A stretch of 64,000 bases of DNA. Origin: Planctomycetota bacterium (GTDB taxonomy: Bacteria > Planctomycetota > UBA1135 > GCA-002686595). The notes under the pieces were generated by a model. The model made no database searches. It worked only from the letters and a program-made list of their open reading frames with translations, and had not been told where the DNA came from. The position numbers and the translations under genes were made by a program. Within the stretch, counting starts at the first letter, position 1; every line of letters starts with the position of its first letter. The stretch is taken from contig NYYZ01000002.1 of assembly GCA_002686945.1 (NCBI GenBank), positions 74,010 through 138,009 of the forward strand, read 5' to 3'. Below, in pieces: positions 9,469 to 18,043 of the stretch.

Positions 9469-10167
9469 ATGAGCAAACCAGTTCTTACTCGGGATCAGTG
9501 CCGGGCGGTGGATTCGATTGCCGCCCGGGAGTTGGGCTTGTCCGGATTGGTCTTGATGGAAAACGCAGGGCTTCTGGCGGCGCTTGCTCTTTTGCCGGTT
9601 CTTGAAGCCGAGCGGCTTCGGGCGGTGATTCTGGTGGGGGCCGGCAACAACGGTGGGGATGGATTTGCCCTTGCGCGTCAGTTGCTCGTGCGCGGGCAGA
9701 GTCCCTTGTTGGTGGCTTATCGTCCTCTGGGGAGGCTTAGTGCGGATGCCGCGGTGCAGCGTCGTGCTTGTGAGGTATTGGGGATGGAGATCATCGACTG
9801 CCCCTTGGTGGAGGAACTGGATCGTGCACTGCGCGGGGCAGGATCGGATCTGTTGATGGTGGACGCCGTGCTGGGTACGGGTTTCAAGCCACCTCTGCGC
9901 GAGGATCTGGACAGTTGGTTGCAGTCTGCCGAGGCCCTGCGCGAGGAACTTCAGATTCCTTGCTGGGCTATCGACCTGCCCTCGGGCATGGATGCGGACT
10001 CGGGGACAGGCGCCCTGATTCATGCCCAGCGCACTCTGACCCTGGCCGCTTCCAAAGTGGGTTTGCGTACACCCCAAGCAGAACCGTGGTGCGGCAAGGT
10101 GAGTGTGCTGCCGATCGGTGTTCCGGATCAGGTGCTGGAGCAGGCTGCGCGCGCTTCTACTCGTTGA
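9469..10167 (+). CDS. nnrE: NAD(P)H-hydrate epimerase
   Basis: YjeF N-terminal-type protein of 232 residues that epimerises the R form of damaged hydrated NAD(P)H so that the dehydratase can repair it. Seen in sequence: LMENAG near residue 30, the glycine-rich VGAGNNGGDGFALAR (about 50-64), DAVLGTG (about 130) and AIDLPSGMDAD (about 165). Only the epimerase domain is present. The ADP/ATP-dependent dehydratase (NnrD), fused in E. coli, is not in this window. The gene follows the glutamate-synthase-like gene by 3 bases, and its last 11 bases overlap the end of the convergent gene on the other strand. Confidence 0.93.
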   Translation: MSKPVLTRDQCRAVDSIAARELGLSGLVLMENAGLLAALALLPVLEAERLRAVILVGAGNNGGDGFALARQLLVRGQSPLLVAYRPLGRLSADAAVQRRACEVLGMEIIDCPLVEELDRALRGAGSDLLMVDAVLGTGFKPPLREDLDSWLQSAEALREELQIPCWAIDLPSGMDADSGTGALIHAQRTLTLAASKVGLRTPQAEPWCGKVSVLPIGVPDQVLEQAARASTR

Positions 10168-12049
10168 GCCGCAGTTCGATTTCTGCGAAGCCCACCGAGT
10201 CCTTGTAGGCGCCCTTGCCAATTGACTCCAGAACGCGGATTTCAAGTTGCCGGATGCGGTGCTGTTTGCCCAGATCCAGGATCGATTTGCGCTTTGGATC
10301 TGGATTGACTGCGTACTCTGTGGCTCGCCGCTTGTTGATTGAAACCGAGATGCGCGTGGCGCTGCCGATGGTGCGTGTTTCCCAGAGGGCTTGCGTGGCC
10401 GGGCAGAGAGCCAGTTCTGATGCGCGCAGTGGCTTTTCCAGCGTGATGCGGATCCATCGCTCGGGGTCGTCTCCCTTGCAGAGCCAGCCTGTGCCCATGC
10501 GCCCGTCGACCGCATGTTTCTTCGCCCAACCGCCGTTGAGATCGGAACTGGAAAGTACATCCTTGGGCGCCTCGCGCAAGAGATTGCGTCCGCCGTCCGT
10601 GGCGTATTCGCGCATCCAAGGAGTCAGGGCCTCGTCAATGCGGACTTCCATGGGGGGAGACTCTACGGGCACCTTGTCTTCCAAGGATTCCCCTGGGTAC
10701 ACGAGCCAGACCCTGGCGCGGATCAGGTATTGGCCTGGTTCCCCAAAGTGCTGCTGCATGGCCAGCTTGAGGCCACCGGCGGGCCGCTGTACGTTTCCCT
10801 GCACCGTGCCGATCACCCTGTCCCCGGCCAGATACTCAACTCGTGCAACCCGCGGACCCAACCCCTTGTCCTCGGGCCACTCATAGGTCTCAATGACCTT
10901 GGGACCATAGCCATCGATCCAGATGTTGAGGGGCACATCTCCTGCAGCACGCAGGCGAACGGCGGCGCCTTTTTCCTTCGTGTGGTATAGGTCTCCCTGT
11001 CGGGTTCGCTTGCCCGTGCTGGCGGCGGTGGCCCTGCGTAGCGCCAGAAGGGTGAAGCAGGTGTTGGGCTGTTTCTCACCGAAGGGCGAACCCCAGGCGC
11101 CTCCCTTGCCCTGCTGGTCCAATACCGAACGCACCAACTCGTCGTACCAATGCACTTCCCCGAACACCTCGGTTTCCATCAGGCTCCCGGCGCGTTCCAG
11201 GCCGTAGAGCCAATAGTGCCGCCTGTGCTTGAGTTGGTAGTTCGTTTCGACGCTGGGGGTGGGGTTGTGCTCAAAGTCCGAATATTCTGCAATCCAGTCG
11301 CTCGCCTGCTTGAGGGCTTTGTCGACCTTTCGGGCGTCCTTTGGGCGATATTGCCCGCAGGCTTCGAGCTGCTCTCGCGCAAGAATCAGGCAGGCTATGC
11401 CCGCGGTCGTCATGGACCCGTTGATCGTTCCACCGATGCGGTAGGAAAAACCAGCTGGGCCCCGGTGCACATCCTCTTGGTGTTTGAGGGTGAACTCGAG
11501 CAGTCGCCTCCAGACTCGTGGATCGACCTCGACTCCGGCCTTGACGGCTGACCGCAAGCCGAGGGCCGCATACTGGGAGAGCGACATGTCTTCGTGGCCC
11601 CCTGGATAGGAAAAACCCTGCGTTTGAGCCTCGATGAGCTGAGCTGCCAGTTCTTCAATCAGGTCCAGGTGCTTGACGGGATCGTGCGCGCCAAGGGCCA
11701 TGAGATAGCAACCCAGCGTGTAGGTTCGACGGTCGTCGTTGTCGCCTAGATAGAGCAGAGCCCTGGTGACTGTAGGGTGGTCCTTTGGCAGTCCACACTT
11801 CAGCAGGGTGTAAAGGCAAAGGGCCGTCTGACCGCTGACATATGATCCGCTGTGGAATCGCCAGGAGCCATCCAGATCCTGCTCCCTGATCAAGAACTCC
11901 ATTCCCAGATCAATGGCCTCATTGACCCGCTGGGCTACGCTCTTCTCGGGCTTGGCCTCTTGCTGGGCGCTGGCTCCGGTGACGAGTAGCAGGGTCAAGC
12001 CGGATAAGGCTATTAGCTTGGGCCTGAGAGTGAGCGCAGGAATCAGCAT
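10157..12049 (-). CDS. Secreted alpha/alpha-toroid (squalene-cyclase-type repeat) protein with discoidin-like C-terminus
   Basis: About 630 residues from an ATG that opens a signal peptide (LIALSGLTLLLVTGASA). The frame extends 8 codons further to a GTG, but that start would sit upstream of the best promoter-like element. Residues ~35-370 carry helical repeats of the prenyltransferase/squalene-oxidase toroid type (FLIREQDLDGSWRF, SGQTALCLYTLLKCG, MTTAGIACLILAREQ, QGKGGAWGSPFGEKQPNT). Residues ~490-625 look like an F5/8-type discoidin fold (SDLNGGWAKKHAVDG, GWLCKGDDPERWIRI). No cyclase catalytic DxDD motif was seen, so an enzyme activity should not be assumed; related planctomycete proteins are of unknown function. 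It lies downstream of moaA and converges on nnrE with an 11-base overlap. Confidence 0.82.
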   Translation of the reverse strand: MLIPALTLRPKLIALSGLTLLLVTGASAQQEAKPEKSVAQRVNEAIDLGMEFLIREQDLDGSWRFHSGSYVSGQTALCLYTLLKCGLPKDHPTVTRALLYLGDNDDRRTYTLGCYLMALGAHDPVKHLDLIEELAAQLIEAQTQGFSYPGGHEDMSLSQYAALGLRSAVKAGVEVDPRVWRRLLEFTLKHQEDVHRGPAGFSYRIGGTINGSMTTAGIACLILAREQLEACGQYRPKDARKVDKALKQASDWIAEYSDFEHNPTPSVETNYQLKHRRHYWLYGLERAGSLMETEVFGEVHWYDELVRSVLDQQGKGGAWGSPFGEKQPNTCFTLLALRRATAASTGKRTRQGDLYHTKEKGAAVRLRAAGDVPLNIWIDGYGPKVIETYEWPEDKGLGPRVARVEYLAGDRVIGTVQGNVQRPAGGLKLAMQQHFGEPGQYLIRARVWLVYPGESLEDKVPVESPPMEVRIDEALTPWMREYATDGGRNLLREAPKDVLSSSDLNGGWAKKHAVDGRMGTGWLCKGDDPERWIRITLEKPLRASELALCPATQALWETRTIGSATRISVSINKRRATEYAVNPDPKRKSILDLGKQHRIRQLEIRVLESIGKGAYKDSVGFAEIELRLNE

Positions 12050-12061
12050 GGGATCAGCGCC

Positions 12062-12068
12062 AGCATAG
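12062..12068 (-). promoter_or_regulatory. Possible -10 element of the toroid-repeat gene (CTATGCT)
   Basis: On the minus strand CTATGCT lies 12 nt before the chosen ATG. It supports that start over the upstream GTG. It belongs to the CTAnnnT group; no convincing -35. Confidence 0.28.
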
Positions 12069-12115
12069 CTCACGATGGCCGCGGGTGGGTCTCCTGTCTG
12101 ATCCGGCAGAAGGTC

Positions 12116-13150
12116 CTAGCCGCCCTTGCTGTGCATTTCGGACTGGGGTCGGGTGCGCAGGTGGCTGGCGGTGGCCAGGATGCCTCGCTCTTCTGCTAGG
12201 GCCAGGCGCTCCTCGGCTCCGCGGTCCGAGCGCTGCGACCAGCTGGCGGCGAGTGTCTGGGCTAACTGTTCGCCGGTCTGGCCCGCCCGAATGGCTGTGC
12301 CAAGATCCGTGCCTTCTTCGTTGTAGAGGCAGGTGAAGAAGGTCCCGTCTGCGGTCAGGCGAGCGCGGTCACAGGTGCCGCAAAAGGGTGAACTGGTGGA
12401 GGCGATCACGCCGAAGGTTCCTCGGCCTTCGATGTGGAAGCGATCCGCGGGTGCAGCGCCGGCCTTGGGGGCTGGCTGGGGAACACCAAATGCCGCTTCG
12501 ATTCGTCTCAGAATGTTCGCGGACGAGAGCACCTTGTCTTTGGTCCAACCTGTCGCCCCGGCTACATCCATGTATTCGATGAAGCGCAACTCAATGTCTC
12601 GGTCCAGAGCCCAGTCGAGCATGCTCTCCAACTCGTCGTCGTTGACTCCAGCCATGGCTACAAAGTTGATCTTGATCTTGGTGGGACTGAGTTCCTGGGC
12701 GAGCTCCAGCCCAGCCAGGACTCGGCTCAGATCCCCGCCGCGGGTCAGCTCCTTGAAACGCTTGGGGCGGAGGGTGTCCACGCTGACAGTCAGGCGCTGC
12801 AGGCCCGCGGAAAAGACTTCAGCTCCCCGTTCAACCAAGAGAACGCCATTCGTGGTCATTGCCAGGTCGTCGATCTCATCGATGCCATTAATCTGCTCGA
12901 TCAGGCGCCAGAGTTCTTTGCGCAGTAGGGGTTCGCCCCCAGTCAAGCGCACTTTGTTGACTCCAAGGAGAGTTGCTGCGCGCACGAGGTGGGTGATTTG
13001 CCCGTATTTGAGAATGCGCGAGCGCGGGAGCCAGGTATAGCTCTCTTCGGGCATGCAATAGCCGCAGCGCAGATTGCACTGGTCCGTGACCGAGATGCGC
13101 AGGGAGCGCATTGGTCTTCGCCATTGGTCTTGGAGAATCGGCAGGTTCAT
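12116..13150 (-). CDS. moaA: GTP 3',8-cyclase, molybdopterin biosynthesis
   Basis: Radical-SAM enzyme that rearranges GTP in the first step of molybdenum-cofactor synthesis. From the chosen ATG the SAM cluster ligands are C25, C29 and C32 (DQCNLRCGYCMPEE), followed by RLTGGEPLLRK. The second, GTP-binding cluster is present near the C-terminus (CGTCDRARLTADG, then a third Cys after FFT). The protein ends in Gly-Gly, the conserved MoaA tail that reaches into the active site. The frame can be extended 10 codons to a GTG, but the ATG is preceded by a TATACT element and gives the normal length. No other moa/mog gene is in the window. The toroid-repeat gene follows 66 bases downstream on the same strand. 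Confidence 0.95.
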   Translation of the reverse strand: MNLPILQDQWRRPMRSLRISVTDQCNLRCGYCMPEESYTWLPRSRILKYGQITHLVRAATLLGVNKVRLTGGEPLLRKELWRLIEQINGIDEIDDLAMTTNGVLLVERGAEVFSAGLQRLTVSVDTLRPKRFKELTRGGDLSRVLAGLELAQELSPTKIKINFVAMAGVNDDELESMLDWALDRDIELRFIEYMDVAGATGWTKDKVLSSANILRRIEAAFGVPQPAPKAGAAPADRFHIEGRGTFGVIASTSSPFCGTCDRARLTADGTFFTCLYNEEGTDLGTAIRAGQTGEQLAQTLAASWSQRSDRGAEERLALAEERGILATASHLRTRPQSEMHSKGG

Positions 13151-13161
13151 GCTTGGCGTGC

Positions 13162-13168
13162 AGTATAG
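13162..13168 (-). promoter_or_regulatory. Possible -10 element of moaA (CTATACT)
   Basis: TATACT matches the sigma-70 -10 consensus at 5 of 6 positions and lies 11 nt before the moaA ATG on the minus strand. It implies a leader of only a few bases. No clear -35 at 17 bp. Confidence 0.4.
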
Positions 13169-13238
13169 GTTCCTGACCACAGGCAGCCCCCGCTAAAGGA
13201 AGCAGATCCAACTCGGACCTGACCCTGCGGGGAACAAG

Positions 13239-13273
13239 AAAGCCGGCAGCCCCAGAAGGCGGCTGCCGGCTTT
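13239..13273 (-). terminator. Rho-independent terminator after the sorbosone-dehydrogenase-like gene
   Basis: A perfect 13-bp stem (AAAGCCGGCAGCC at 13239-13251 pairs with 13261-13273) with a 9-nt loop begins 40 bases beyond the stop of the gene at 13313. Read on the minus strand it ends in a T-rich run (TTTCTTGTT), as expected for an intrinsic terminator. It insulates the gene from moaA, whose start is about 90 bases further on. Confidence 0.85.
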
Positions 13274-13312
13274 GGATTCAGGTGGGCCCGCAGGTTCGGA
13301 CCGATCACTACC

Positions 13313-14896
13313 TTAGGGGCAGAAGACTGCGGATAGCCCTGCCGAGAAATTGTAGGTCGCTCCGCCGGCGGACCCAGCGGCCGGGTCCCGGTACCAGAAC
13401 TGGAAGTTATAGGTCGATCCGGGAACTACCGCACCAAGGCCCGCGCTCATTGGTGGCGAGGTGAAGTCCATGGTCCGGAATGCGCTGCCGAATACATCAG
13501 TGAAGCTCGGGGGCGTGATGCGGAAAAGTCCACCTGAAACGCAGATGAAGCCGTTTCCACCAACAACCTGGGTTTGCCCCGGTCCGTAGAAGAAGATGCC
13601 GAACTGGTTCGGTACCGAGCCGCTGACGATCAGGTTGAAGCTGTTGTCGCTGATATTGTTCGAGCCGCTGGATGTCAGGGTGCAGCCCGTGGGGTTGGAG
13701 CTGTTGCCAGCACCAACGCAGTAGGTGCTCGTGCCGCAGTCCTGGGTGATGCGCCAGATCTGGCCACTCTGCTCCAGGATGTAGACCTCGCCTGCGGCGT
13801 CCTCACCGAAGGAGGTGATCTGGGAGATGGTGGCGCTGCCAGGAGGATTCAGTTCGGCTTGACGCTGCACTACGTTGGTGACTCCTGTGCCGTTGTGCTC
13901 CATGGACCAGATACGGTTGGAGCAGTAGTCCGCACAGAAATAGGTGCCCTGCAGGGCCGGTATGGCCGAGCCCCGGTATACAACGCCGCCAGTCACGGAG
14001 CAGTTTCCTGAGTGGTTGAACTCAAAAACCGGGTCCGTCAGGCTGCTGGAACTGCAGGTGCAGCCGGAGAGTCCGGTGCAGTGGTCGCCTTCCATGCAGC
14101 GCCAACCGTAGTTCTCGCCGCCCGTGCTGGAGCCGGGCTGGAAGTCGATCTCCTCCCAGGCGTTCTGACCCACATCACCGATCCACATATCGCCCGTGGC
14201 ACGGTCGAAGGAGAAGCGCCAGGGGTTGCGCAGGCCAAGGGCCCAGATCTCATCGCGTACCGAGCCGTTGCCAACGAAGGGGTTGCTCGGCGGGATGTAG
14301 GGTGCCGCGGCGTTCACGTCCAGGCGCAGCATCTTGCCCAGCAGATCGCTGCCGTTCTGGGCCCGGTTGCCGGGGTCGTTGCCGGAGCCGCCATCGCCCA
14401 TGCCAACATACAGATAGCCGTCAGGTCCGAAAGCGATCTGGCCTCCGTTGTGGTTGCTGAAGGGTTGGCTCCAGTTAACAATCTGACGCAGGACTGTCGC
14501 GCTGCCTACGTTCGGATTGGAGGTGACTTGATGTTCGGTGACTCGCGTGTTGCCGCCTGGTGATGCCGTGCGCGAGAGATAGAACAAGCCGTTGCTGGCG
14601 TAGTCGGGGTGGAACGCCATGGACAGCAGGCCCTGTTCGTTGCCGGTGGAAACGCTCATGTCGACGAAGGGCGTGCCGAGGATGGTGCCGGAGGGCAGTT
14701 CCACAATCTCTACGCGGCCTGTGTGCTGTTCGCATACAAAAACTCGGCTGGTGTCGCCCGGTGGCGCGGTCAGGTGCACCGGCCGGCTGAAGCCTTGAGC
14801 CAGGAGGGTGGTGGTGAGGGTCTGGGCCTGGGAGGGGGAGGCCAGGAGGGCACTGATGGCAAAGGCAGAGGCTAGACGCGTGATGGTGTATTGCAT
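13313..14896 (-). CDS. Secreted glucose/sorbosone-dehydrogenase-like propeller with planctomycete-type C-terminal domain
   Basis: A 527-residue exported protein. The ATG opens a signal peptide (ITRLASAFAISALLASPSQA, cleavage before QT); the frame stays open 270 codons further but that part is antisense to other genes and has no protein character. Residues ~25-430 form a six-bladed propeller of the PQQ-dependent glucose/sorbosone dehydrogenase type: GLLSMAFHPDY, NHNGGQIAFGPDGYLYVG, DGGSGNDPGN, GLRNPWRFSFDRATGDMW and GGVVYRGSAIPALQGTY. A cysteine-rich insert lies around CMEGDHCTGLSGCTC. Residues ~435-527 are a separate beta domain beginning CGTSTYC and ending with FWYRDP and FCP, also found in two other secreted proteins of this window. 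Dehydrogenase activity is plausible but unproven. A strong terminator follows. Confidence 0.9.
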   Translation of the reverse strand: MQYTITRLASAFAISALLASPSQAQTLTTTLLAQGFSRPVHLTAPPGDTSRVFVCEQHTGRVEIVELPSGTILGTPFVDMSVSTGNEQGLLSMAFHPDYASNGLFYLSRTASPGGNTRVTEHQVTSNPNVGSATVLRQIVNWSQPFSNHNGGQIAFGPDGYLYVGMGDGGSGNDPGNRAQNGSDLLGKMLRLDVNAAAPYIPPSNPFVGNGSVRDEIWALGLRNPWRFSFDRATGDMWIGDVGQNAWEEIDFQPGSSTGGENYGWRCMEGDHCTGLSGCTCSSSSLTDPVFEFNHSGNCSVTGGVVYRGSAIPALQGTYFCADYCSNRIWSMEHNGTGVTNVVQRQAELNPPGSATISQITSFGEDAAGEVYILEQSGQIWRITQDCGTSTYCVGAGNSSNPTGCTLTSSGSNNISDNSFNLIVSGSVPNQFGIFFYGPGQTQVVGGNGFICVSGGLFRITPPSFTDVFGSAFRTMDFTSPPMSAGLGAVVPGSTYNFQFWYRDPAAGSAGGATYNFSAGLSAVFCP

Positions 14897-14973
14897 GTCT
14901 CGGGGGTGGTGAAGCCGATTCGGGGAGAGGGGGTCCATGGTAGACGCCGCGGGCAAATTTGGGGGTATTTGAT

Positions 14974-15015
14974 CCCCGGTCAAGGGCAGATCCTCATCCT
15001 GAGCCTTGACCGGGG
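14974..15015. promoter_or_regulatory. 12-bp perfect inverted repeat between divergent genes
   Basis: CCCCGGTCAAGG (14974-14985) and its exact reverse complement (15004-15015) are separated by 18 nt in the 149-base gap between the minus-strand propeller gene and the plus-strand YwqK-type lipoprotein gene. Read outward, each arm contains TTGACC, a fair -35 sequence. A shared operator/promoter for both genes is the simplest reading; an RNA hairpin is the alternative. No T-run follows on either strand, so it is not a typical terminator. Confidence 0.45.
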
Positions 15016-15045
15016 CTTCCTTTGAGACGAGGCTCTGGGCTGGAC

Positions 15046-15498
15046 ATGAGCCGGACCAGAATGACTTCACTGCCCGCCCTCTGCCTTGTGGGGCTTTTGG
15101 CCTGTGCCCCCAAGGTGCAGGTGACCAGCTACGACGGTGGCCAACCCTATCGCCAGTCCCATTGGGACGGGCATGCCCTGGCTGGAATCGAGACATTCTG
15201 GTTCGAAAATGGCCGCCTGAAAAGGCGCGGGGCCTGGGTCGACGGGTTGCGGGACGGGCTCTGGCAGAACTGGCGCGAGGACGGATCCCTGGCAGGTGAG
15301 GAGTCCTGGCACCTTGGAGTGCGCAATGGCAGTTGGCGCGTATTTTCTTCTTCTGGTCAGTTGGAAGTCGAGGAGGTCTGGCGCGCAGGGAATCGGCACG
15401 GGTCCTGGGTGCAGCATGATGCTGACGGGGTTCCTCAGCATCGCTTCCAGTGGGAGCAGGGCACTCTGTTGGGTGTCGAGGCCCTGGGCAAGCCTTGA
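15046..15498 (+). CDS. Small YwqK/MORN-repeat lipoprotein
   Basis: About 150 residues with a lipoprotein signal: hydrophobic LPALCLVGLLAC, lipobox LLAC, cysteine predicted as the lipidated residue. A second ATG 15 bases downstream would also work. The mature part carries MORN-like repeats of the YwqK type (FWFENGRLKRRGAWVDG, GLWQNWREDGSLAGEE, GSWRVFSSSGQLEVEE, GSWVQHDADG). Such repeats are often labelled toxin-antitoxin YwqK antitoxin, but no toxin gene is adjacent and the lipobox argues for an envelope protein. Function unknown. A larger relative lies at 21398. Confidence 0.82.
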   Translation: MSRTRMTSLPALCLVGLLACAPKVQVTSYDGGQPYRQSHWDGHALAGIETFWFENGRLKRRGAWVDGLRDGLWQNWREDGSLAGEESWHLGVRNGSWRVFSSSGQLEVEEVWRAGNRHGSWVQHDADGVPQHRFQWEQGTLLGVEALGKP

Positions 15499-15586
15499 AG
15501 CGCGCGCAAACCCAGATCGCTGAGGGCCGTAGGAAGCGATTGAACAACTCCTCCCTTGATCTACCCTCTGGGGCAGCCGATCTTCC

Positions 15587-17125
15587 ATGACCTACTTCAA
15601 GCTCCTGTTGGCAATTGCCCTTCTGCTTGGCTTCGCAGCTTGTTCGCCAACGCATCCTCCGTGGCATGTGGTTCTGATCTCGCTTGACACCACGCGTGCC
15701 GATCATCTCTCTTGCATCGCCGGCCCCGATTCAAGGGCCCAAACGCCTGCTCTCGATTTGCTTGCATCCGAGGGAGTCTTGTTCTTGCAGGCTCAAACTG
15801 CCGCGGTCACTACCTTGAGCGCTCATACATCCCTGATGACCGGGACCTGGCCCCACAGTCACGGTGTTGTGCGCAATGGATTTGAATTGAATCCGGTCAA
15901 TCAGACTCTGGCTGAGACCCTGGGGGCTCGCGGCTATCGCACTCGCGCGGTGCTCGGTTCCTTTGCACTCGACAGTCGCTTCGGTTTTGATCAGGGCTTT
16001 GAGGTTTTTGATGAGACTTTTGATCTCTTGGTGGGGGCGGGCGGTGCGGATCAGAATCAACGCCTGGGCGAGCATGTGACCCGCGCGGCTCTGGCTCGAG
16101 TTCGCGAACACGATCAAGACGAGCCCTTGTTCCTCTTTGCCCACTACTTTGACCCTCATGCGCCCTACGATCCGCCCGCTGCCATGAGGGAATCCAGGGC
16201 GCAGGAAATCGGCATGGCGGTGGGGGATCCACTGACTGTGGAGCGGGCGGTCAGGGCAGGCCAGAAGCTGGTGCTGGGGCCAGACGTGCCTGCTCCTGGA
16301 TTGGCTGGAACCGTGCGTGGGGGGCTTTCCAGGGATCTGGTGGAGCAGCACCCGGGAACTAGCGCAGTGTTGGATTCCCAACTGGCTGCGCTCTACGCCG
16401 CTGAAGTGGAGGCTCTCGATGCTGCGCTGGGTGTGCTTTTTGAGGGCTTGCGTGAGGAGGGCCTGTGGGAGCGGACCATTGTGGTGCTGACCGCCGATCA
16501 CGGGGAGACCTTCAGCGAGCACGCAGACCGCTGGAACCACGGCCTGTGGGTGCATGACACCACGACCCATGTGCCCCTCATGATTCGGCTTCCAGCGGCA
16601 CATCCCCAAGCCGAACGGTTCAGGGGACAGCGCATTTCAACGGTGGTCTCCACGGTGGATGTGTACCCGACTCTGTTGGGAGTGCTGGATATCGAAGTTG
16701 GCTCCCGGGTGCAGGGGGTTGACCTCGGGCCCCTCCTGCAGGGGGAGGACTTTGACCGTGGGGCGGTCTTTTCCGAAGCCACCCAGCCCTGGATGGGCCT
16801 TGAAGAGGCGGCCCGCGACCGGGGTCATTGGGCCAACTCCCTCAAGCCCCACAGTGTGCGCAAGGGGCGCTGGAAGTACATCCGTGCGCCCTACCTGAAG
16901 CTTGAGCAGTTGTTCGACATGGAGGCAGATCCAGGGGAGCAGAACAATCTCGTTCAGGACCCTTCCCTGGCGGAAATCCTGGCTGACCTGCGCGGCGAAC
17001 TTGGTGCCCATCAGAAACTTGAGAACCCGCTCGCCTCGGAGTTCAACAGCACACAAATCCAAGAGACTCGCGCGCGGCTAGAGGCCATGGGTTACGGAGG
17101 CGACACGAGGGAAGGGCCGCGCTAG
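15587..17125 (+). CDS. Sulfatase-like lipoprotein of the alkaline-phosphatase superfamily, Thr at nucleophile position
   Basis: A 512-residue protein with a lipoprotein signal (LLLAIALLLGFAAC, lipobox FAAC). The fold is recognised from ISLDTTRADHL (metal-binding Asp and start of the domain), FLFAHYFDPHAPYDPP and TADHGETFSEH (Asp-His metal pair), followed by KYIRAPYLKLEQLFDMEAD, typical of sulfatases. At the position of the formylglycine cysteine (CxPSR) the sequence reads TLSAHTSLMTG, so the aligned residue is T76. It therefore cannot be matured to formylglycine. Thr is used as nucleophile by other superfamily members such as LtaS-type enzymes, so a phosphodiesterase or transferase is possible; activity is uncertain. 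It converges on the next gene with 17 bases between stops. Confidence 0.87.
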   Translation: MTYFKLLLAIALLLGFAACSPTHPPWHVVLISLDTTRADHLSCIAGPDSRAQTPALDLLASEGVLFLQAQTAAVTTLSAHTSLMTGTWPHSHGVVRNGFELNPVNQTLAETLGARGYRTRAVLGSFALDSRFGFDQGFEVFDETFDLLVGAGGADQNQRLGEHVTRAALARVREHDQDEPLFLFAHYFDPHAPYDPPAAMRESRAQEIGMAVGDPLTVERAVRAGQKLVLGPDVPAPGLAGTVRGGLSRDLVEQHPGTSAVLDSQLAALYAAEVEALDAALGVLFEGLREEGLWERTIVVLTADHGETFSEHADRWNHGLWVHDTTTHVPLMIRLPAAHPQAERFRGQRISTVVSTVDVYPTLLGVLDIEVGSRVQGVDLGPLLQGEDFDRGAVFSEATQPWMGLEEAARDRGHWANSLKPHSVRKGRWKYIRAPYLKLEQLFDMEADPGEQNNLVQDPSLAEILADLRGELGAHQKLENPLASEFNSTQIQETRARLEAMGYGGDTREGPR

Positions 17126-17142
17126 CTGGAATTGTCCGAGTG

Positions 17143-18000
17143 CTAGTCTTTGAGCTTGACGCCTTTGGGCAGTTGTGTGGGCAGGTTGCGCAGCACTTCG
17201 TCGAGTATTGTCTGGCCCTGTTCTCCTTGGAGTCCTTCGGTCAGGACCTTTCCATTCAATTGCAGGGTGCCCTTGAGGACCCCATCGAGCATACCTTGCA
17301 GGCTGTCAGGGCTGAGCACCTGCCAGATCTCCGGGGGCAACTCAGAACGCAGGGCATCGAGGCCCGCGGCCACGATCTCGCGCATGAGTTCGCGTAACAG
17401 ACTGCTGCTGTCTCCTGGTTCGGCGGCGCTCAGGTTCAGTTGCAATGGGGGAAGGGTGACCTCCCAGGAACCCACCCCCAGGGGCAGATCTTCAATGGTC
17501 AGGGATGCTCTCAGGCCACTGACCACCACCTGATCCACAGCCAAGAGGGGCCCCGGGTCATCTCCAGCAGGCAGATTCTCCTGTGTTTCCCGATCGCCCC
17601 CGGTCGAAGAGACCTGCTTCAAGAACCACTGCAGGTTTGATGCCGTGCCCTTCAGCAAGAGACGCAGTTCAGTTCCTTCAAGTCGGATTTCCTTGATCTG
17701 GATTACATCCTTCAGCACAGAAAAAGTCTCTAGCTCAACACTGGCGTGGCCTACCCGTAGAAACGCGCTCTCTCCAAATCCCGGTGGGTTGGGAATCAGC
17801 AGTCCATTCATGCCCACACGGGCTGAACTCGCGGAGAGGGAGAGGGGCACCTCTTCAATGGTGGCCTGGACTCCAAGGGCAGATTGGCTGCCGTACTGGA
17901 GGGCGGCTTTCGAGGCGGCGGGCAGAATGTTGTAGAGCGCGATGGCTGCAACCGCAATCAGCACGAGCCCCGGCAGGGCCAAACGAATCATGATCTTCAT
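17143..18000 (-). CDS. Single-pass AsmA-like membrane protein
   Basis: A 285-residue protein with an N-terminal transmembrane helix (about 4-26) and a mainly beta mature region. The stretch GLLIPNPPGFGESAFLRVG, followed by VELETFSVLKDVIQIKEI and LRLLLKGTASNLQWFLKQ, resembles the repeating segments of AsmA/DUF748-type periplasmic proteins, which in proteobacteria bridge the envelope or influence outer-membrane lipid transport. The C-terminal third is a helical, Leu-rich region with no recognised motif. It lies 43 bases downstream of the multiheme cytochrome gene on the same strand and is probably cotranscribed. Assignment rests on pattern resemblance; no enzymatic role is suggested. Confidence 0.68.
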   Translation of the reverse strand: MKIMIRLALPGLVLIAVAAIALYNILPAASKAALQYGSQSALGVQATIEEVPLSLSASSARVGMNGLLIPNPPGFGESAFLRVGHASVELETFSVLKDVIQIKEIRLEGTELRLLLKGTASNLQWFLKQVSSTGGDRETQENLPAGDDPGPLLAVDQVVVSGLRASLTIEDLPLGVGSWEVTLPPLQLNLSAAEPGDSSSLLRELMREIVAAGLDALRSELPPEIWQVLSPDSLQGMLDGVLKGTLQLNGKVLTEGLQGEQGQTILDEVLRNLPTQLPKGVKLKD

Positions 18001-18043
18001 GGGTATCTTCGCCCATCAATCTAGTTCTGACGTCAGCCGAAAG

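Noticed and set aside
15046-15498. Toxin-antitoxin system label for the YwqK-repeat genes
   Set aside because: Both proteins have lipobox signals and no toxin-like neighbour.
14897-15706. 270-codon N-terminal extension of the propeller protein
   Set aside because: It lies antisense to the YwqK lipoprotein and sulfatase-like genes, is rich in Arg/Pro as in a shadow frame, and a signal peptide starts at 14896.
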